Source of the DNA: Crotophaga sulcirostris
Taxonomy: Eukaryota; Chordata; Aves; Cuculiformes; Crotophagidae
Direction of reading: 5' to 3'
DNA: 64,000 nt
Assembly: GCA_013397455.1 (NCBI GenBank)
Contig: VYZB01000534.1
Location: 125,234-189,233, forward strand
The translations under genes were made by a program, and so were the position numbers. The notes beneath the pieces are model-generated. The model was not told the DNA's origin. It did no database searches and saw nothing but the letters and a program-made list of their open reading frames with translations. Positions within the stretch are counted from its first letter, which is position 1; each line of letters starts with the position of its first letter. Shown in pieces: positions 13,301 to 27,418 of this stretch.

Positions 13301-16300
13301 TACAAGATTCTTTCCACCGACTTCAGTGAGGTAAGAATTCCACTTTTTGAGTCAAAATTAATTTTACTGTATATGACTCAATATCCCTACACTGAATCTA
13401 TCAAGGTGTCCTTTCATTTTCCATCACACTTGCTCCTTTTCAATCCACCTCACCAAATCATTTTAGAGGGAAGTTCCTTCTAGACTTCAGTGCTATATAT
13501 AAAACAAGTGATAACTTTAAATGGTGAGAAAAGCAAGCTAGACTGGCAATTATTAAGTACTCTAACTACATGTTGTCATGTAAACCATAGGATGCAAGAT
13601 AGCTTCTCTTTTCTTTGTCACAGAATGGGCTATTACTACATTTATAGGTTATGAAACCCAGTCATGTGCTCTTCTACCCACAGGTTGTTTCTTCTGTTCT
13701 CCAGGTCCTGTGGATTTTCCCCTCTGCTTTTCCTGCCAGCAGCACTACAGTTCACTCCAAGGAGGAACTGCTGTTTACAACTATGTACTAGAAGGGAAAG
13801 AAATTCTCTGTCCTCCAAGTAGTTGGCTGTAGTGTCTAGTAATTAAATGCTACAGGCTTTACCTCAGGTCACATACACCTTTCTTGGTACAAGGGTAGAG
13901 GCGATGAACTATCCTCACTGCCTTCATGGATGTTGCTGGCCTTTGGTGACCACTGCAGCAGCAGTCTCCCAGTGTTCCCCCAGCAAGATTATGAGCTCCT
14001 GAGTCTGTATACTGTTACACTAAGCCTTCCCCATTCTTGAAATTCCCTGGACTGATCTGTCCAAGACTGTCTCAACAAAACACCAACTAATGTAGGTTAT
14101 CTCCACAGTCAGACTGTTCAACCAGCACTTCTACCCACTTGGGGTCAATCCACCACCAGGCCTCTACATTTCATCCTTTGCTAGAACGATGGAAATGAGC
14201 AAGTGCTTTCTCTTCTAGATAATTTTTAAAACTTTTAAAACTATGTTTTTAATTAAGTTGTATTGCATGCTAGTAAATAATAACCAGTGTCAGGAATTCC
14301 AGTGCGTACATGCCTAATAATGAACTGGGTACAGATAGATAACACTGAGGCAAAAACTGAGATCTATGAACTTCATGAAAGAAAGAAGGCTGAAAAAGAA
14401 AGTAAAAGGTGTACCTGAGTGTCAGTACATCTATGCTCGTGATTAGAGTGTGTAAGGTGGCTCACGGCCTACAAATGACTGTTTCCCTCTGCTGACCATA
14501 GAGCAGTCTTGAGTGATGAACTGTTCAGAAGACATCTAAATGATTTCATGTCCTACGCGTATCTACAGTTATGCCATCATTCGTGCTTTGCTATAATAGA
14601 ACAATGAGCTTATTAATAAAATCCATCCATGCCTGCCTTCTGCACCATAAGTGAAGCAGATTTACTGGAAACATGTAATTTTCTCCTTTCAGATAATCAA
14701 AATCTCTGTTTGAAGTGAATATTTTTTGTTTCCTTTCTTTTTGATTTTGTTATCTCTATAGAGGAATGGGATGGAAGACGAGCAATTCAAGGGTTACTAT
14801 TAGGGTTGTAGGGTTTCTGTGTAGTAGAAAGGGCTTTTCCCAAAAGACAAACCTTGATTTGCTTGGTCTTATTTCGAAAGGTGTTTCAAACTGAATTGCT
14901 GACACTCCTAGTACCTCAGTCTCACCTTTCACAGGGTTCACCCTGGGTTTTGTGATGATGTAAAAGAGTATGTCTACGTCAGTGATTCAGAGAAATGTCA
15001 TCTCCAGTATAGCAGGGGCTTTACTGGAAATTTTATCCCATTTTTAAATTTAGAAGCAAAATCTTACATTAGTGTCACAGGCTGCCTGGGCACAAGGGAG
15101 GAAAGACACAGTGAATCCAACCAGAGAGAAGGTGTAGAGGCCCTTTTTGTGTCAGATTGCATGCATTACCCTTGTCTTTCCCTTCAGACCAAATCACTTA
15201 GTCACTGTAGCCTAGGTTGGAACAGAAATGACACAGCTTTAGTCTGAAAGGCATGCCACAAACACAATTAGAGTTCCCAGAACAAGCAGGAAAGATACTT
15301 TCCAGTCAAAAAAACACAAGCAATCAAAAAATCAGAGTTTAACCAGGGTTCAGTTTCAAAGAGAGAACCTGTACCTACAAGTCAAGTAGCTGTGCATAAC
15401 TTTAGGGTGCTGATTTACAGATTGCAGCAGATTCCATCCAAGGATTAGAAACATTCTTCTCATTTCAGATTAAAATACCTCAGGTACCCATGAGGTCATA
15501 TTTTGGTGTTTTCACTTCTTCCCTGTATTTTTTACTCACCAAAAATGTGATGTTGAGCACTCAGATTCCCTTCCTGGTTTTTGTTCAGCTGGACTAAGCA
15601 AGTTCAGTTCTTCGGTCTCCTCTTAAAAGCAAAAATTCTTTATCTTTATCATCCAAGATCTTTCCTGATCGTATTTTAATAAGTGGACAGAGATACATCT
15701 GCAATTATTGCATCTTATTTCAGCAAATGAGTTTAGACCACAACTACCCATTTAGATGTTTGGACATCTAATTTGGACAGTTTCCCCTTGAGCTAGATCA
15801 TATGTAGGCAGATAACAGGACCAGGGCAGCTCTGGGTGATAAGCAGCATAACTGTAGGTATCTAGACAATCTTCAGGACAAAGGTTGACGTAAGAGCTTG
15901 ATGAGGAACAGAGTTGACTTCAGATTTTAAAATAACTAAAGTCTTAGTCTGCTTAGGAGCCCTACAGACATGGGCAAGACACAAGCAGTGTTGTTGTCAT
16001 CTTCCAAATTCACAAATTCCCAGGGCCCAGTTTTAACTCAGAAAAGCATTGGACACACGCTTGAAACCATTCCTATTCTGAACCTGACAGCTAAGATTGT
16101 CCCAAATACAGCACTGAAAACCAGCATCATCCAGCAGGAGGATGTGGTTCACAGGACTGGTCCCTCCAGCCCATTAACTTCCATGCAAGAAGATGGGAAA
16201 GCTGCTCAGAGCCACAGGCTGCCCGACGTGCTCTCCTACGCCTACAAGCACCATGTTGCTGAGACAGTAGTGGATACCTCCCACCTAGCTCCAAGCTTGA

Positions 16301-19300
16301 GACTGACGCCCTGCATTAGAAACCCCCTGAATGCCCCCCTCCTCCTATGCTTCAGCCCTTCCCCTGTCTGGCCGTGTGGCTGCTGTGACCCACACTTGCA
16401 ACCCTTGGGCTGATGTTGGCCCACCACAAACCTCCTGATTACCTGGGCTCTAGAGCAAACACTGCTTTATGAAGCCCTTCTTCTCTCACTCTACTGTCAC
16501 CATTAAGCCCAGGAGATGACTGGGAATGCCAGAGGTTCTTCAGTTTCTCAGAGGAAAACTAATAAAACCTCAAAGGTTCCTTCCAATAAAGCAAGATAAG
16601 AAATAAGATTAATTCTTATAATGTATCCAAAAAATCCTGATTATCTGCCCCAGTGACACTTTAAAGCCTTCGTACAAGAAAAAAGCAGAAAGGACAATTA
16701 CATAAACTTAACGAAGACAAGAAATAGAAACTAAAAAAGCCAACAACAATATATCACAAACAGTAAATAACAGTGCAATTTTCCTAGCTAATAGAATGGT
16801 TTAACACCTGAATACACTCACACGCCTGATTAAACACTAACAACATAAACCCATGAAAGAAGATTATAAGTTGTAATATCTCTTTGCAAATAATAGCATA
16901 TTAGCCACTATTGCATACTTCTCCAATTACATCCCTTTAATTCTTTTTGTCTGGAAAACAGTTCACATTATAATAGTCAACATCATTTGTGTTTTAAAAC
17001 AAGCGATTACTTTATATGCAGTGTATATTGCCTAATTGCAGGTTTCTTTCTATATTTTCAAAGTATACTCTCAAAGTTAATAAAATCAATAATTGGTAAT
17101 GTAAGTTATCTTTAACTAGGCTTTCTACGAGAAAATTATTGAACTTCAGCAATCTGTTATTCTCTGTCACACTGGACACTTTTCCCAGGTCTTTTTTTCC
17201 TTTTTCTTGCTAGGAGTTGCCAGGAGCATGGATTTTACCTAAAAGTATCATGCTTATCTTCATCTTATGAGCCTGCTCAGATCCACATCCATACAGCTTT
17301 GTTTAGCTTCTATTTGGTTGACTTGAAACAAGTGTGAGGTGGTTTGGAAAGAAACATGGGAAGTAAAAGTCTTTGATTTTAGTCATAGCAATCTCCATTC
17401 ACCACCTTTTCTAATGCATCGTGTCTATCCCTTCTCTTTTCCATCCACCTCCAGTTATGCAATTCACAGTCACTTCTTGCTTAGACATTCAACAACTGTA
17501 ATTTACTGACCTTCAAGCCTGCCCTCCTGCTTGAGTTTCTTGGAAATCCTCAGCTAACTTGAAAATCCCCCGAGTGAGGCAAGAGAAGAGAGCCTCTGCA
17601 GATTATGCTGCTCCTGAGATTTAAGCTATTAAACAAACTTTCCAACTCAACGACAAAATACTGGAAATGTGTAATTCAGTGCACTGTAATGTTTCTAATG
17701 CTGGAGATTTTAAAGGATGGGATAAACAAATATTTCTCAAGAACAGTTTGGCTATACTGCATCCTGTTTTATTGCACTGGGTGAGACTCCATCATCTATG
17801 GCATTACCTTGATTCCTTTAGAACACAAAGCACTGTGGCAAAGGAAGCCTGGGGCTGAGCCGGTATGGCAAATTATGTGTTTCAGGGGGCGTTCAAAGTG
17901 AGGAGGAAAATCAGTCTGGTTTTTTTGAAGCACACTCTTCAAAAAGCAGTGATACTCATTCACGAAAGGTAGCCTAGGTGGAAGTATCTGTTAAGAACAA
18001 AGGTAGTCTATTTTGCAGATAATGTTATCTTTTTCCTCTTAACTTTGTATTTTCCAGCTATTGAGGCATATAAAATTGTGGTCATGATTTATTCACCATC
18101 ATACAATGTATAATACATAGCTTTATGTAGTCATCTGGAGCATTTAGTTGTTCTGACCATTTTCAGCAAATTCTAGCACTTTTCACGTTGCACTAATTAG
18201 TAGTCCCTGACATTGAAAAGACGTACGTGAACAGGTTCCACTGAAAAACTCACCAGGAAGTTATGAAATAATATCAGTGGCAAGGTTAAACTGCTCAGAA
18301 ATCCTCAAACATGTTTAACATGTTGAATACTCATATCTCAGTGATTTGATTTTATCTTAGATCTGCAATCTGCTCAGGGCAAGTCCGTAATGTACAAGAA
18401 ATCATTTTCTAAAAGGTCTAGCAAAACATTGTCTCAAACATAGATATTTAAGACCTATTCAAAGTTTTGGTTGTGGCTCAAACAGTTCCTGATGTTGCTA
18501 CTAGTATTTACTTCTACATGAAAGCTAACTTTAAAATATATACCTTTAAGGTATACACATTTTTATTCTTGCCTCTTTCCGGCACTCACTTGCATTTGTG
18601 CCAACATAGCTGGTAGCCTACATAAGCTCCAAAGCAGATGACTGAAATGACCTGCATTTAAAACAATTGAAGACAAGAGATTCACCACCCCACCCCAGTG
18701 ATCTTTGTCAGAACTCTCTGGAGAACAGGACAAGTACCTTTGCTCCACCACAAAGGCAGCAGAACCACAAGGCTGCCAAAGCTTGCACTTGCTGCTACTT
18801 GAGGGAGTGGAAAAGCCAATGAGGATCAAGCTCACAGCTGGACCCCTAAGAGTCTTTTAAAAACAACACCACCAAGGCATGGAATCAGAAGCATCAAATA
18901 CTATCCGAAGTAAAAAGTAGGATTAAACATTCTTAGTCTGGATGGTGTACTCTAGAGCCACAGCTAGGACCCAACCACAGCATCTGCATCTGCAGAAGAA
19001 AAAAAAAAGGAAAATAATAAGAAGAAATAAAAAAAGAAAGGACAACCTTGGAACAGTTGCTTCATGGGAGTTATCCTGAGTACACAGGAGTGGTAACAGT
19101 CAGGAAGCAGTCAGAAGTGTCTGAACTGAGCTGCTATGTCAATTTATTAAAAGAGAAAGCCTCCTGGCATGTTCACATTTTCAGCTTTATCCAACTCATG
19201 TCTTACATTTAAACTTTGGAAGAAACACTGTATGATAATAGAAAAAAAAAAGGAAAAAAATATATTTTGTTTTTCATCCATATATGGCAAACATCTCTAC

Positions 19301-21134
19301 TCTGGAGGTAGATAGCAAGGGGAGGCAACAAGGTAAGAGCAAAAACATAAGTAGTCACTTTTCACCCAGTGAGGATTTGAGCACCACTTCAAACAGCTAG
19401 AATCGCTTGAAATGGATGGGGGCGGTTGCACGCTAGAAGATTGTTTTGTACATAGAAAAGTTGAGGTCCAGCCCACAAACTCTTCCATGAGCTCTGCTCT
19501 CTGCAGCTGTCACATGCAACATCAGATCCCTGGTGGCAAAGGAGTTGCACAAATGTTAGTGTCCTTCCCAATAACTTATTAATATATTTTTCCCCCTAGG
19601 GTCTGTTTTCTTGCCTTCTTTTTACCCTCCCGCACTACAGTGGTGTGGTTGGTTGGGATGTGTTTCAGGCGTCCCCTCTGCAGAGGTGGGCAGGGCTCCT
19701 TCCCGCCCCTACTTCCCCCTTGGTTCTTGCTCAGGGGGATGCTCTGAGAGCAACCTGCCTGGAGCACCCAGTGGGTGCCGCAGCAGTCGGTGTGGGTCCA
19801 GAGAGGGGTCAGGCCACACCACACCGCTCCCTGTAGCCTGGTTGTTGTAAAATAGAAACGTGTTTTAGCGTATGCCCGCTGCATGCCTCGCACAGTGTTT
19901 CTGTTGTAATTACGGAAAAGGCACGGAGCGAAAACAGTTTTAACAAAGTGCTCGTGTGATGCAGCTGTATCCGCTCTTAATCCTTCATTAATGCCTCATC
20001 AAAAGAGTACTGTACTTTCTGTTTGTTTCATTTGCCGAAGGTCAGCATACTTGGAAGCTATTGTCATACAGCACTGCAGACTTTTTACATATTTCTCTGG
20101 TATTGTTCCATGCTATCGTATACGCAAATGAGTCAATTGGTATGCAGATTGTCTATCATTAAAACCATTTCAAAATCAGCTTTGTCGTTGGTTTAGCGTT
20201 GGAGCTTGCATACCCTTCCTGAATGTAATGCATTGCTCTGCATGGGTACAGTGAGGTGATTGTGCTCATCTCACGTGGGATCGGTCTTGGTTTTCATATC
20301 GGCAGAACTTCCGCTGAATTCAAAGGCCAGGCCTGCAAGGCGAAGTTCCCTCCTTACTCTGCCTTCTCTTTGAGAACTGCATAGGCTACGTGTGGCCAGA
20401 TCAATGACTGCACCTTTCCTTCCTCTCCTCTGTTCTCTGGGTTGTGTTCTGGCTCTATGTCCAAACATGTTTATCTAAAAGGCTGCAGAAGTTTTTCCTA
20501 AGCATCTTGGAGGAGGCTGGTCCCACATTTCCAGCAGGTGACACATCTCCTGCTAGCACTGCCTGTGCCAGCAGCTGCCAATGACGTTAAACCCACACCA
20601 TCATCATCTGAACATATCCAAAGTTTACACACACCCATAGTGTTCTGCTTTGTTTCTACAACTGAATTTCAGCTTTGAGCAAGAAATGATGCTTAAAAAA
20701 CTACAGCCTACTTCCCTTTTCTACATATTATGTTCACACAGTTATTTAGTGTTTCCCTTGTGATTTTTTTATAGTTCATATTCAGGTATCACAAGCTCTT
20801 GCTGCAGAACCTGGATTCATTCATCTACAAAAAAATGTTTTAAAGACTTCTATGTGAAAAAAAGAAGTATTTTTATTTGCAGCTGCATTGTAGATGTGTC
20901 AAATGGCATAAAAGTCTTCTCTCTTTAACAAGTGAGTATATAATCATAATCAGAATAAAATGAAAGTAAAAATTAAAAACTACACTTATATAAAAAGATC
21001 CAATGACAGGAAATATTTGTTTTAACAATATGCTATTTATGTGGAGGTTTAGGAGAACAGTAAATGTAGATATACAATTCTTACCCATAGCAGAGGAGAG
21101 CTGAGTTAGGCACCATCTGTACAAACCCAGTATT
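10354..21134. other. gene-free intergenic stretch
   Basis: Includes two of the longer chance frames on the plus strand (10841-11320 and 15970-16413). Neither resembles a known protein or has plausible flanking splice sites. 16560-17100 is strongly AT-rich. The candidate noncoding element at 19.9-20.2 kb is the only part that stands out. Confidence 0.6.
19880..20200. promoter_or_regulatory. candidate conserved noncoding element
   Basis: A repeat-free, balanced-composition stretch packed with developmental factor-like words: cattaatg (19986-19993), a POU-like acgcaaat (20122-20129), an AP-1-like atgagtca (20128-20135) and a SOX-like attgtc (20148-20153). It looks unlike the neutral DNA around it. 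SOX1 lies on this side of TUBGCP3 in mammals, so an enhancer is conceivable. This is inference from appearance only. Confidence 0.2.
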
Positions 21135-22495
21135 TAAAAGTCTATGGGACCTGATGAGATGCAGCTGAAGGAGCTGAAAGAGTTGGCTGACCTCATTGCA
21201 AAACCACTTTTCTATCATCATCAAAAGATCATGCAGGTCAGGGAGTCCTAGACAGGTAAGAAAGGGCTAATATTATGTTCCTCTATAAAAGGGCAAAAAG
21301 GAAGTTCTGGGAAACTACAAACTGGACAGATTCACTTCATTCCCTGGGAAAACTGCGGATCAAGCCCTCATGGAAGGTATTTCCAGGCAGACGAAGGATG
21401 AGAAGGTGACCAAGAAAAGCCATATGGTGGGTGATAGCTTTCTATGATGAAACAAGTTGCTTGGTAGATGAGGGAAGAGCTGTGGAGGACACTACCTTGA
21501 CTTTAGCAAAGCGTTTGACAACATCGCCCAAAACATCCTTGCTGACAAACTGGGAAGTTATGGACTAGACAGATAGACCAAAAGATGGATGGAAAACTGT
21601 CTGAACTACTGAGACCAAAAGTAATGTTAAATGGTTCAAAGTCAAACTGGTAGCCACTCGCAAGTGGAGTTTCTCAGGAGTCAGGTCCAACAATATCCAA
21701 GCTTTTTACAAACAGTATGGATAAGTAAGTTTACATGAACCCTCGCCAGGACTGCAGATGACACCAGACTGGGAAAAGGCCACCATACAGATAGAACCCA
21801 ACTGGCTGGAATTGCATGAGATTCAAGAATAAATTTAAAGCCCTGCAGCGGGCAGAATAATCCCAACTAGCAGTACAGGTGAGAGCCTAACTGTCTGGAA
21901 AGCAGCTCTGCTGAAATTACTTGCAGGGGAAAGCAAGCTGAACGTGAGCCAGCAGTGTGCCCTGGAAGGAAAGGTAGCAAAAACCTGCCTGGGACGTGTC
22001 ACCAAGCACATAGTCAGCAGTTCCAAGGATGTGATTATTCCACTTCTGTTGGCATCTGGAATGTTGTGTCCAGTTTTGGTCCCCCTAGTTCAAGAACAAC
22101 ATTGAAAAACTGTGGACGGTCAATTCAATGGCCACAAAGATGATTAACAGGCCGGAGAACATGATATGAAGAAAGGCTGTAGGAACTGAGTTTTCTCAGA
22201 CTAGAGAAAAGAAAGCTCAGGGGAGATCTAATCACAGTCTTCCAATACCTAAAACAGACCTATAGAGGAGACAGGAGTGCACAAGGATGCACAGTAGCAG
22301 GATGAGAGGCAATAGCTATAAGTTGCTTCAAGAGAAATGTTGTCTGGATATAAGAAACATGTCTTTGCTGTGCAAACAACTAAATACTAAAATACACAGG
22401 AAAGACACGTGGTAGAATCACCCTTAGTAGAAATACTAAAGACTCGGCTTGTCAGGGCCCTGAAAAACTTAACCAAAGCCTCTACGTCAGCAGAA
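21135..22495 (+). mobile_element. old CR1 LINE body and tail
   Basis: A long, heavily mutated CR1. The stretch 'gggacctgatgagatgcagctgaaggagctgaaagag' matches the CR1 ORF2 stretch 'GPDGMHPRVLRELAD'. Further on come 'gaagttctgggaaactacaaactgg', 'tttagcaaagcgtttgaca', 'ctcaggggagatctaatcacagtcttccaatacc' and 'gaggcaatagctataagttgc'. Many stops and indels make it inactive. The usual 3' terminal octamers are not clear, so the right end is approximate. Confidence 0.85.
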
Positions 22496-24276
22496 GGTTA
22501 GAGCAGATAACTTACAGAACTCTCTTCCAACACAGATTTTTCTGTAATTTCTATTGTTTGTATGTAATGGCAAAGCAGAATGTAAGCTACGCAAAAATTC
22601 TACGTTAGGCGAATGAACAGCCAATGGAAATACCATCTTTGGTGATTTAATGGAAATACAGTTTTGGAGTTGGAAACCACTTCCCAGCATCCCCTAGAAA
22701 AGCAGAACAGTACCTAAGGACAAGATTAAGTGCACTAGTCCAGACACCTGTTCACCACAGAGATTGTGTCTCTTTTCATTCCTGTGGGGGGAAACTAACC
22801 AAAATGGGCACATTCTCATAAAATACTGCAAATACTGAAGAAGTCATTAAGCTAGGAATAACACAATACAATAATTCCATAAACATGGGAAGTTCTGGTC
22901 AGTGAGAAAGTATTGGTCAGTCACAGTAATTCTGACACAACACTGAGCAGAAGCTGTGCAACTGATTTGTCCTGCATGATGTTGAATAGCAAGGTCACCT
23001 GTAACTCAGTGTCCCAGCTTCTCTTCCAGCTGGTTGTGTTGCTTCCCACACTCTCTGTTGCTTGCAGAGTACACGGAGCCACGTGGCCCTGTTGCACTGG
23101 GGACATGCTATGTCAGAGGTTGGACCTTAGTAATGGCTTTTTGACCTCATACACAGACCCATTTCTTATCACAAGGTTACGTTTTGCTTGCACTCCCAAA
23201 CACCCACTTCAGAATAATTTACAGGGAATTTGGGGCCATCTTGCCACTGTATTGCAAGCATTTTCACTAGTAACAACTACAACATACCCTTACAGTTTCA
23301 TTAAATAAGCAATTCTATGGTTCAATATTTTAGGATTTGCTTCTCTGTCGTAAGAGTCTTCTAGTGTACAAGAGACTCATGACACACCTCACACACATCC
23401 CTGCTGCTGTCAGTGTTCACACTTGTGTTGTGAGACTATTCCTGTAAGTGAGGAAACTGGTACACCATTCCAGGACCACCAGTTCATTCATAGGTATTCT
23501 AAAATATTCCAAATATGACATTATGCGAAGGTGCAGTCTTCTCAATTTCAACATTGCAAAGGCATGCATAATGCTGTAGAATTTACTAAAGGAAATTTGG
23601 GAATAATTTCTGTACTTATTCGACTTAGTGCAATTCCACAGTAAAGTATTAAAAAATTATTTATTTGAAAGAATGAAAATTTATTTTTAAATATTTTTGA
23701 ACTTAAAATGTTCTTTAAGGACACTCCAAGAGCAACTTATGAAAATATAAAAGCAAAAACATTCTCCAGTGCTAGCCAAAAGGATGGAGAGTGACTGTAG
23801 GAAGCGGGGAAAGCATGATGGGTCTATCTCAGTCTGCATGAACAGATAAGACTTATAAACCTGAGCTTTTAGTAGTATATGTGGATAAAATGCTTACTCG
23901 GTGGGAAAGAATCGATCAGAGCTATGATGCAAAAACACTCCATGTCACAGTCCATGTTTGCTGGTGGGCTGCAGAGCTGGTCCAGAGCCTCTTCCATGAG
24001 TTCCAGTCCAAGCTGAGCCCCAGAGGCTGTTGCTACCCCATCTTTACAAGGGCTGCTCAGAGCTGGGCTCTGCAGATGTTAGGATCCAGATGTCAGGAAC
24101 TGGTGAGTGTCTTCAGCCCATGCACAAGCCTTGCCTGCAGCTGGGCAAGTTCAAGGCAGGAAAGATGCTGAAAACAATATTGGTTGCCCTTTTCTAATGC
24201 AGCAAAGCAGGTCACGATGCTGACTCTGCAGGCATTGTTATTGGTGCTTAATTTTCAGTGTGCAAACTGTCATATG
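22496..24276. other. gene-free intergenic stretch
   Basis: No supported gene. It lies between an old CR1 and a short CR1 tail. 23600-23760 is very AT-rich. Confidence 0.6.
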
Positions 24277-24430
24277 CCCCCTCTCTGGAACCGTTCAGGG
24301 TCAGGCTGGATGCAGCTCTGAGCAACCTGGTCTAGCCAGATCTCCCTGCCATGACAGAGGGGTTGGACTACATGAACTTTGAAGGTCCCTCCCAACCCAG
24401 ACTCTTCTGTGATTCTATGGTTCTATAATT
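24277..24430 (+). mobile_element. CR1 LINE 3' tail (short)
   Basis: Only the last ~150 bp of a CR1: 'gtcaggctggatgcagctctgagcaacctggtctag', then 'ggttggactacatgaactttgaaggtccctcccaaccc' and the terminal 'tgtgattctatggttctat'. Confidence 0.93.
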
Positions 24431-27418
24431 GTGAAAGAACAAGTGCAGCTGTTGATGGTGCTTACACTGAGGAGCACAGGGGACTTGAGGAGCTAGTTCC
24501 TTGCTAGGCGTCACAGGATAAGCAGCCTTTCAGTTGCCCAAAAGGAGAATGACTGTGGACCGCAGAGAAGATACACAGCCAGGTTTGGATTGCTGAGACT
24601 GGCAGAATTTGCCCAGCCTGCAGACAGTCTCCCAGTCTGAAATGCAGGGACCCAGGCTAGCCCGGCTACCTTCTTTCCACTATCTCTGAAGACCTTCATC
24701 AACACATCACAGCAGGATGCTACCAGCTCTCTGTGACCCAGGTTAAAGTAGCTTGGCATATAGGAGGCATGTGATCCCCTACTGCTTTTGTGCTTTCATC
24801 TGCTTTTGCGCTTTCATCTGCTTTTGCATTTGCAGGGACCTTTATACTTTTCAAACATGTAGTTGCCAGAAAACAGTGGTTGCTAGAGGGAATTGTCCCA
24901 CTCATTGTCCCAGTATGAGGGTCCCTTACAAGCAAGACAGACAGAACATGGAGCCAGGAACTGGCTCACTGGGCTGATTCCTGTTCCATGTCCTGTCCCC
25001 GTGCAGGCTCCTGACTGCTAGCCTTGCTCTTCTTTCAGCCCCCCATCCATTTCCCTAGTCCCCGGGAAATGAGAGTGTTCAAAACTTGATAGGTTTAAGG
25101 GAAATATAAGCTCATGCTACAACTGAAGAAAAATTGATCTACATCTCAGGAAGCATGGAATTACAGACTCTTGAAACCTACTGCCAACAAGACATATTTG
25201 TCCATCATAGCTCCCAAAGAGCAAAGTCGAAATAATAAACACCAAGTCACTTCATACTATCTTCAACTACTTCTTTTTTCAAGATTTACTGATACAAGTC
25301 AGCAATTCATATCACATGATTCGTCAATGGTCCTTTTTTTATTTGGTCACATCTGAAGAAATCTGTTAAAATAGAACCCCAATCCAGATGGTGCTAAAAC
25401 ACTGATTCTCAGTTGCAGAAATACTGCCTTCATCACTTGTCAGTGTCTGGGTGAGAGATGTCACTGCTTAACATCATTGTTTGTGGTGCAGATAGTGGTT
25501 AGAATGACGCTGGGGATGGTTTGCTAATGTCCCTTGAATACAAAGTTTAGCCCAGCCTTGGAGCATGTTTTATGGCCTGCTGAAGTTACATGGACTGGTG
25601 GTTATTTATTCCCATCTCTGTTGGATTTAAGAGCAACATATGCTTTTCCAGCAGACTGGATACTACATACTAGTTTAAAAAGGTGCTTGGTAGAAGCAGC
25701 ATCTTTTGCACAAGTAATGTTTTGTCTTTTGATTTGTTTTAAAGCATCATTGCACAAAGTGAAATGATAAGTTATGTTTTATCTGTCTGCCCTGGTGTCA
25801 GTTTTGTCATGCCAGACAAAATCTTTTCAAATGAATCTTCTTGCTAGAGAAAACGGCACTAAGTTGTACATGGGCATATGATGCCTCATGGTGCATTTCT
25901 CTGAGGGAAACTTCAGCAGTGGATGGATGTTCAATGTTAGCAAAGTAGTTGCACCTAAACCATCTGTCTGAAAAAGGAGGAGACAGAACTAGGGCAATCT
26001 ACCCTGTCTGCTCCATTTTCCCCTGACAGGCCTAAGAGGAGAGACCTGCCTCTGGTTCTTCAGGCATTTTGAAGAACAGGAAGATCTCCTCTATTGCCTA
26101 CCAGGAGCCTCTATCTCCCTACTGCAGGGGGAAGAAAGGGAATTCAGGGAGCTTCTACTAACTCTGCCTAGTCCTAAAGAAAAGCAATTAGATCACTTCA
26201 GTGCAAGTGGCATCAGCACAAAAATAACACCCAAACACACACCCAAAAATGTAAATTTATGGTTTTCAAATCCAATACAACAGCCCACATCAAGTTTCAG
26301 TAAAAAAAAAAAACAAACAACAAACCTGGAGCCCTAGCATAATACTAGGTATCCTCTGCTCCTCATCATTTCTTGGACACTTGGGTGTCCAATCTCATTT
26401 TAGATTTTCAGCTGTGGTATCCAAGCTAAGTGGTCACCAGAGACACCATCTGGTCAGTGTGGAAAACAGTCACTTCCAAGCACAATTCATCCCAACTAGA
26501 ATTCTAAAGTTATTCACCTTTCTTCTGTTTCCAAGGTCTTTCTGCTTGAAATATTCCTCATATTTTACTAAGTAGAGTACATATTTCCCAAGATCATCCA
26601 GTCAAAGTTGTTTGCATGCTAACACACAGACTAATGAATAAACTGAGTCAGTGAACTTTAGTTTGCTTTTCCTGTCCATCTCTGTGCAATGTGGGATTGC
26701 GTAGTTAAACTAAGTCTTACCTAATGCAAGGAGGGTATAATTTTGGTCTTGTGGTCCTGTATTTCTTAATTTAGTAAAATACTTCTAAGCTCATGCTGGT
26801 TTTGAGCCCTTGCTTTGGAGGTTACATTCAGTTGACAGACAGCAAATGTTTTTCTATTTGTATATGACCTCCACTACAGAAATACCAGGGCAGATTTTGT
26901 TGTTGTTAACGACTCACTTAGAACACAACGAAAATCTCTAGTAAGTCAAAACATGAGAATTCAGAATGAGACACTGTACAAAACTGGTGGTCTATTTGCT
27001 GCATTAATTTTGAAATCCCGCTGTGCAAATTTGGTTTGAGAATACATCAAACAGACCCTAAGAAAACACTTTATAAATTAAAGTTCACTCATGGGTCTAG
27101 CTGAGCAATAGTTTTCAGCTGAATTGCATTCTACAGAACAAAGAAAGTTAAGTAAGTGCAGTAATTCTCTTATAATAATAATAATGGAGTAAAAGCATAT
27201 GATACATGATTCCTTTGTGCAGCACATCTTCAGTGGGAAGCCCACAGTTTTTAGTTTGGAGGTAGTAGACTATGGAAAGATGGGCAGGAAGAGTATCTAT
27301 TGGACAGAGGGAGGAGAAGCCCAGTGGAAATGCTGCCTATCCCAGAAATCTCTCTCTACTACATTGGGATAGCTTTGTTTATACTCCTTTTTACCCAATA
27401 GACATCCATTTTGAGACT
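24431..27418. other. gene-free intergenic stretch
   Basis: Contains the 18-bp minisatellite at 24.78 kb, a 12-A run near 26300 and a short (taa)n near 27170. No gene or further transposon is recognised. Confidence 0.6.
24783..24830. repeat. 18-bp tandem repeat, about 2.7 copies
   Basis: The unit tgcttttgygctttcatc occurs at 24783-24800 and 24801-24818 with one difference, then as a partial unit. It is a small minisatellite with no known role. Confidence 0.9.

Noticed and set aside
15970..16413. 147-codon plus-strand ORF in the gene desert
   Set aside because: No recognisable domain, no splice context and no paralogue. The length is compatible with chance in a GC-richer patch. A codon-substitution test would settle it.
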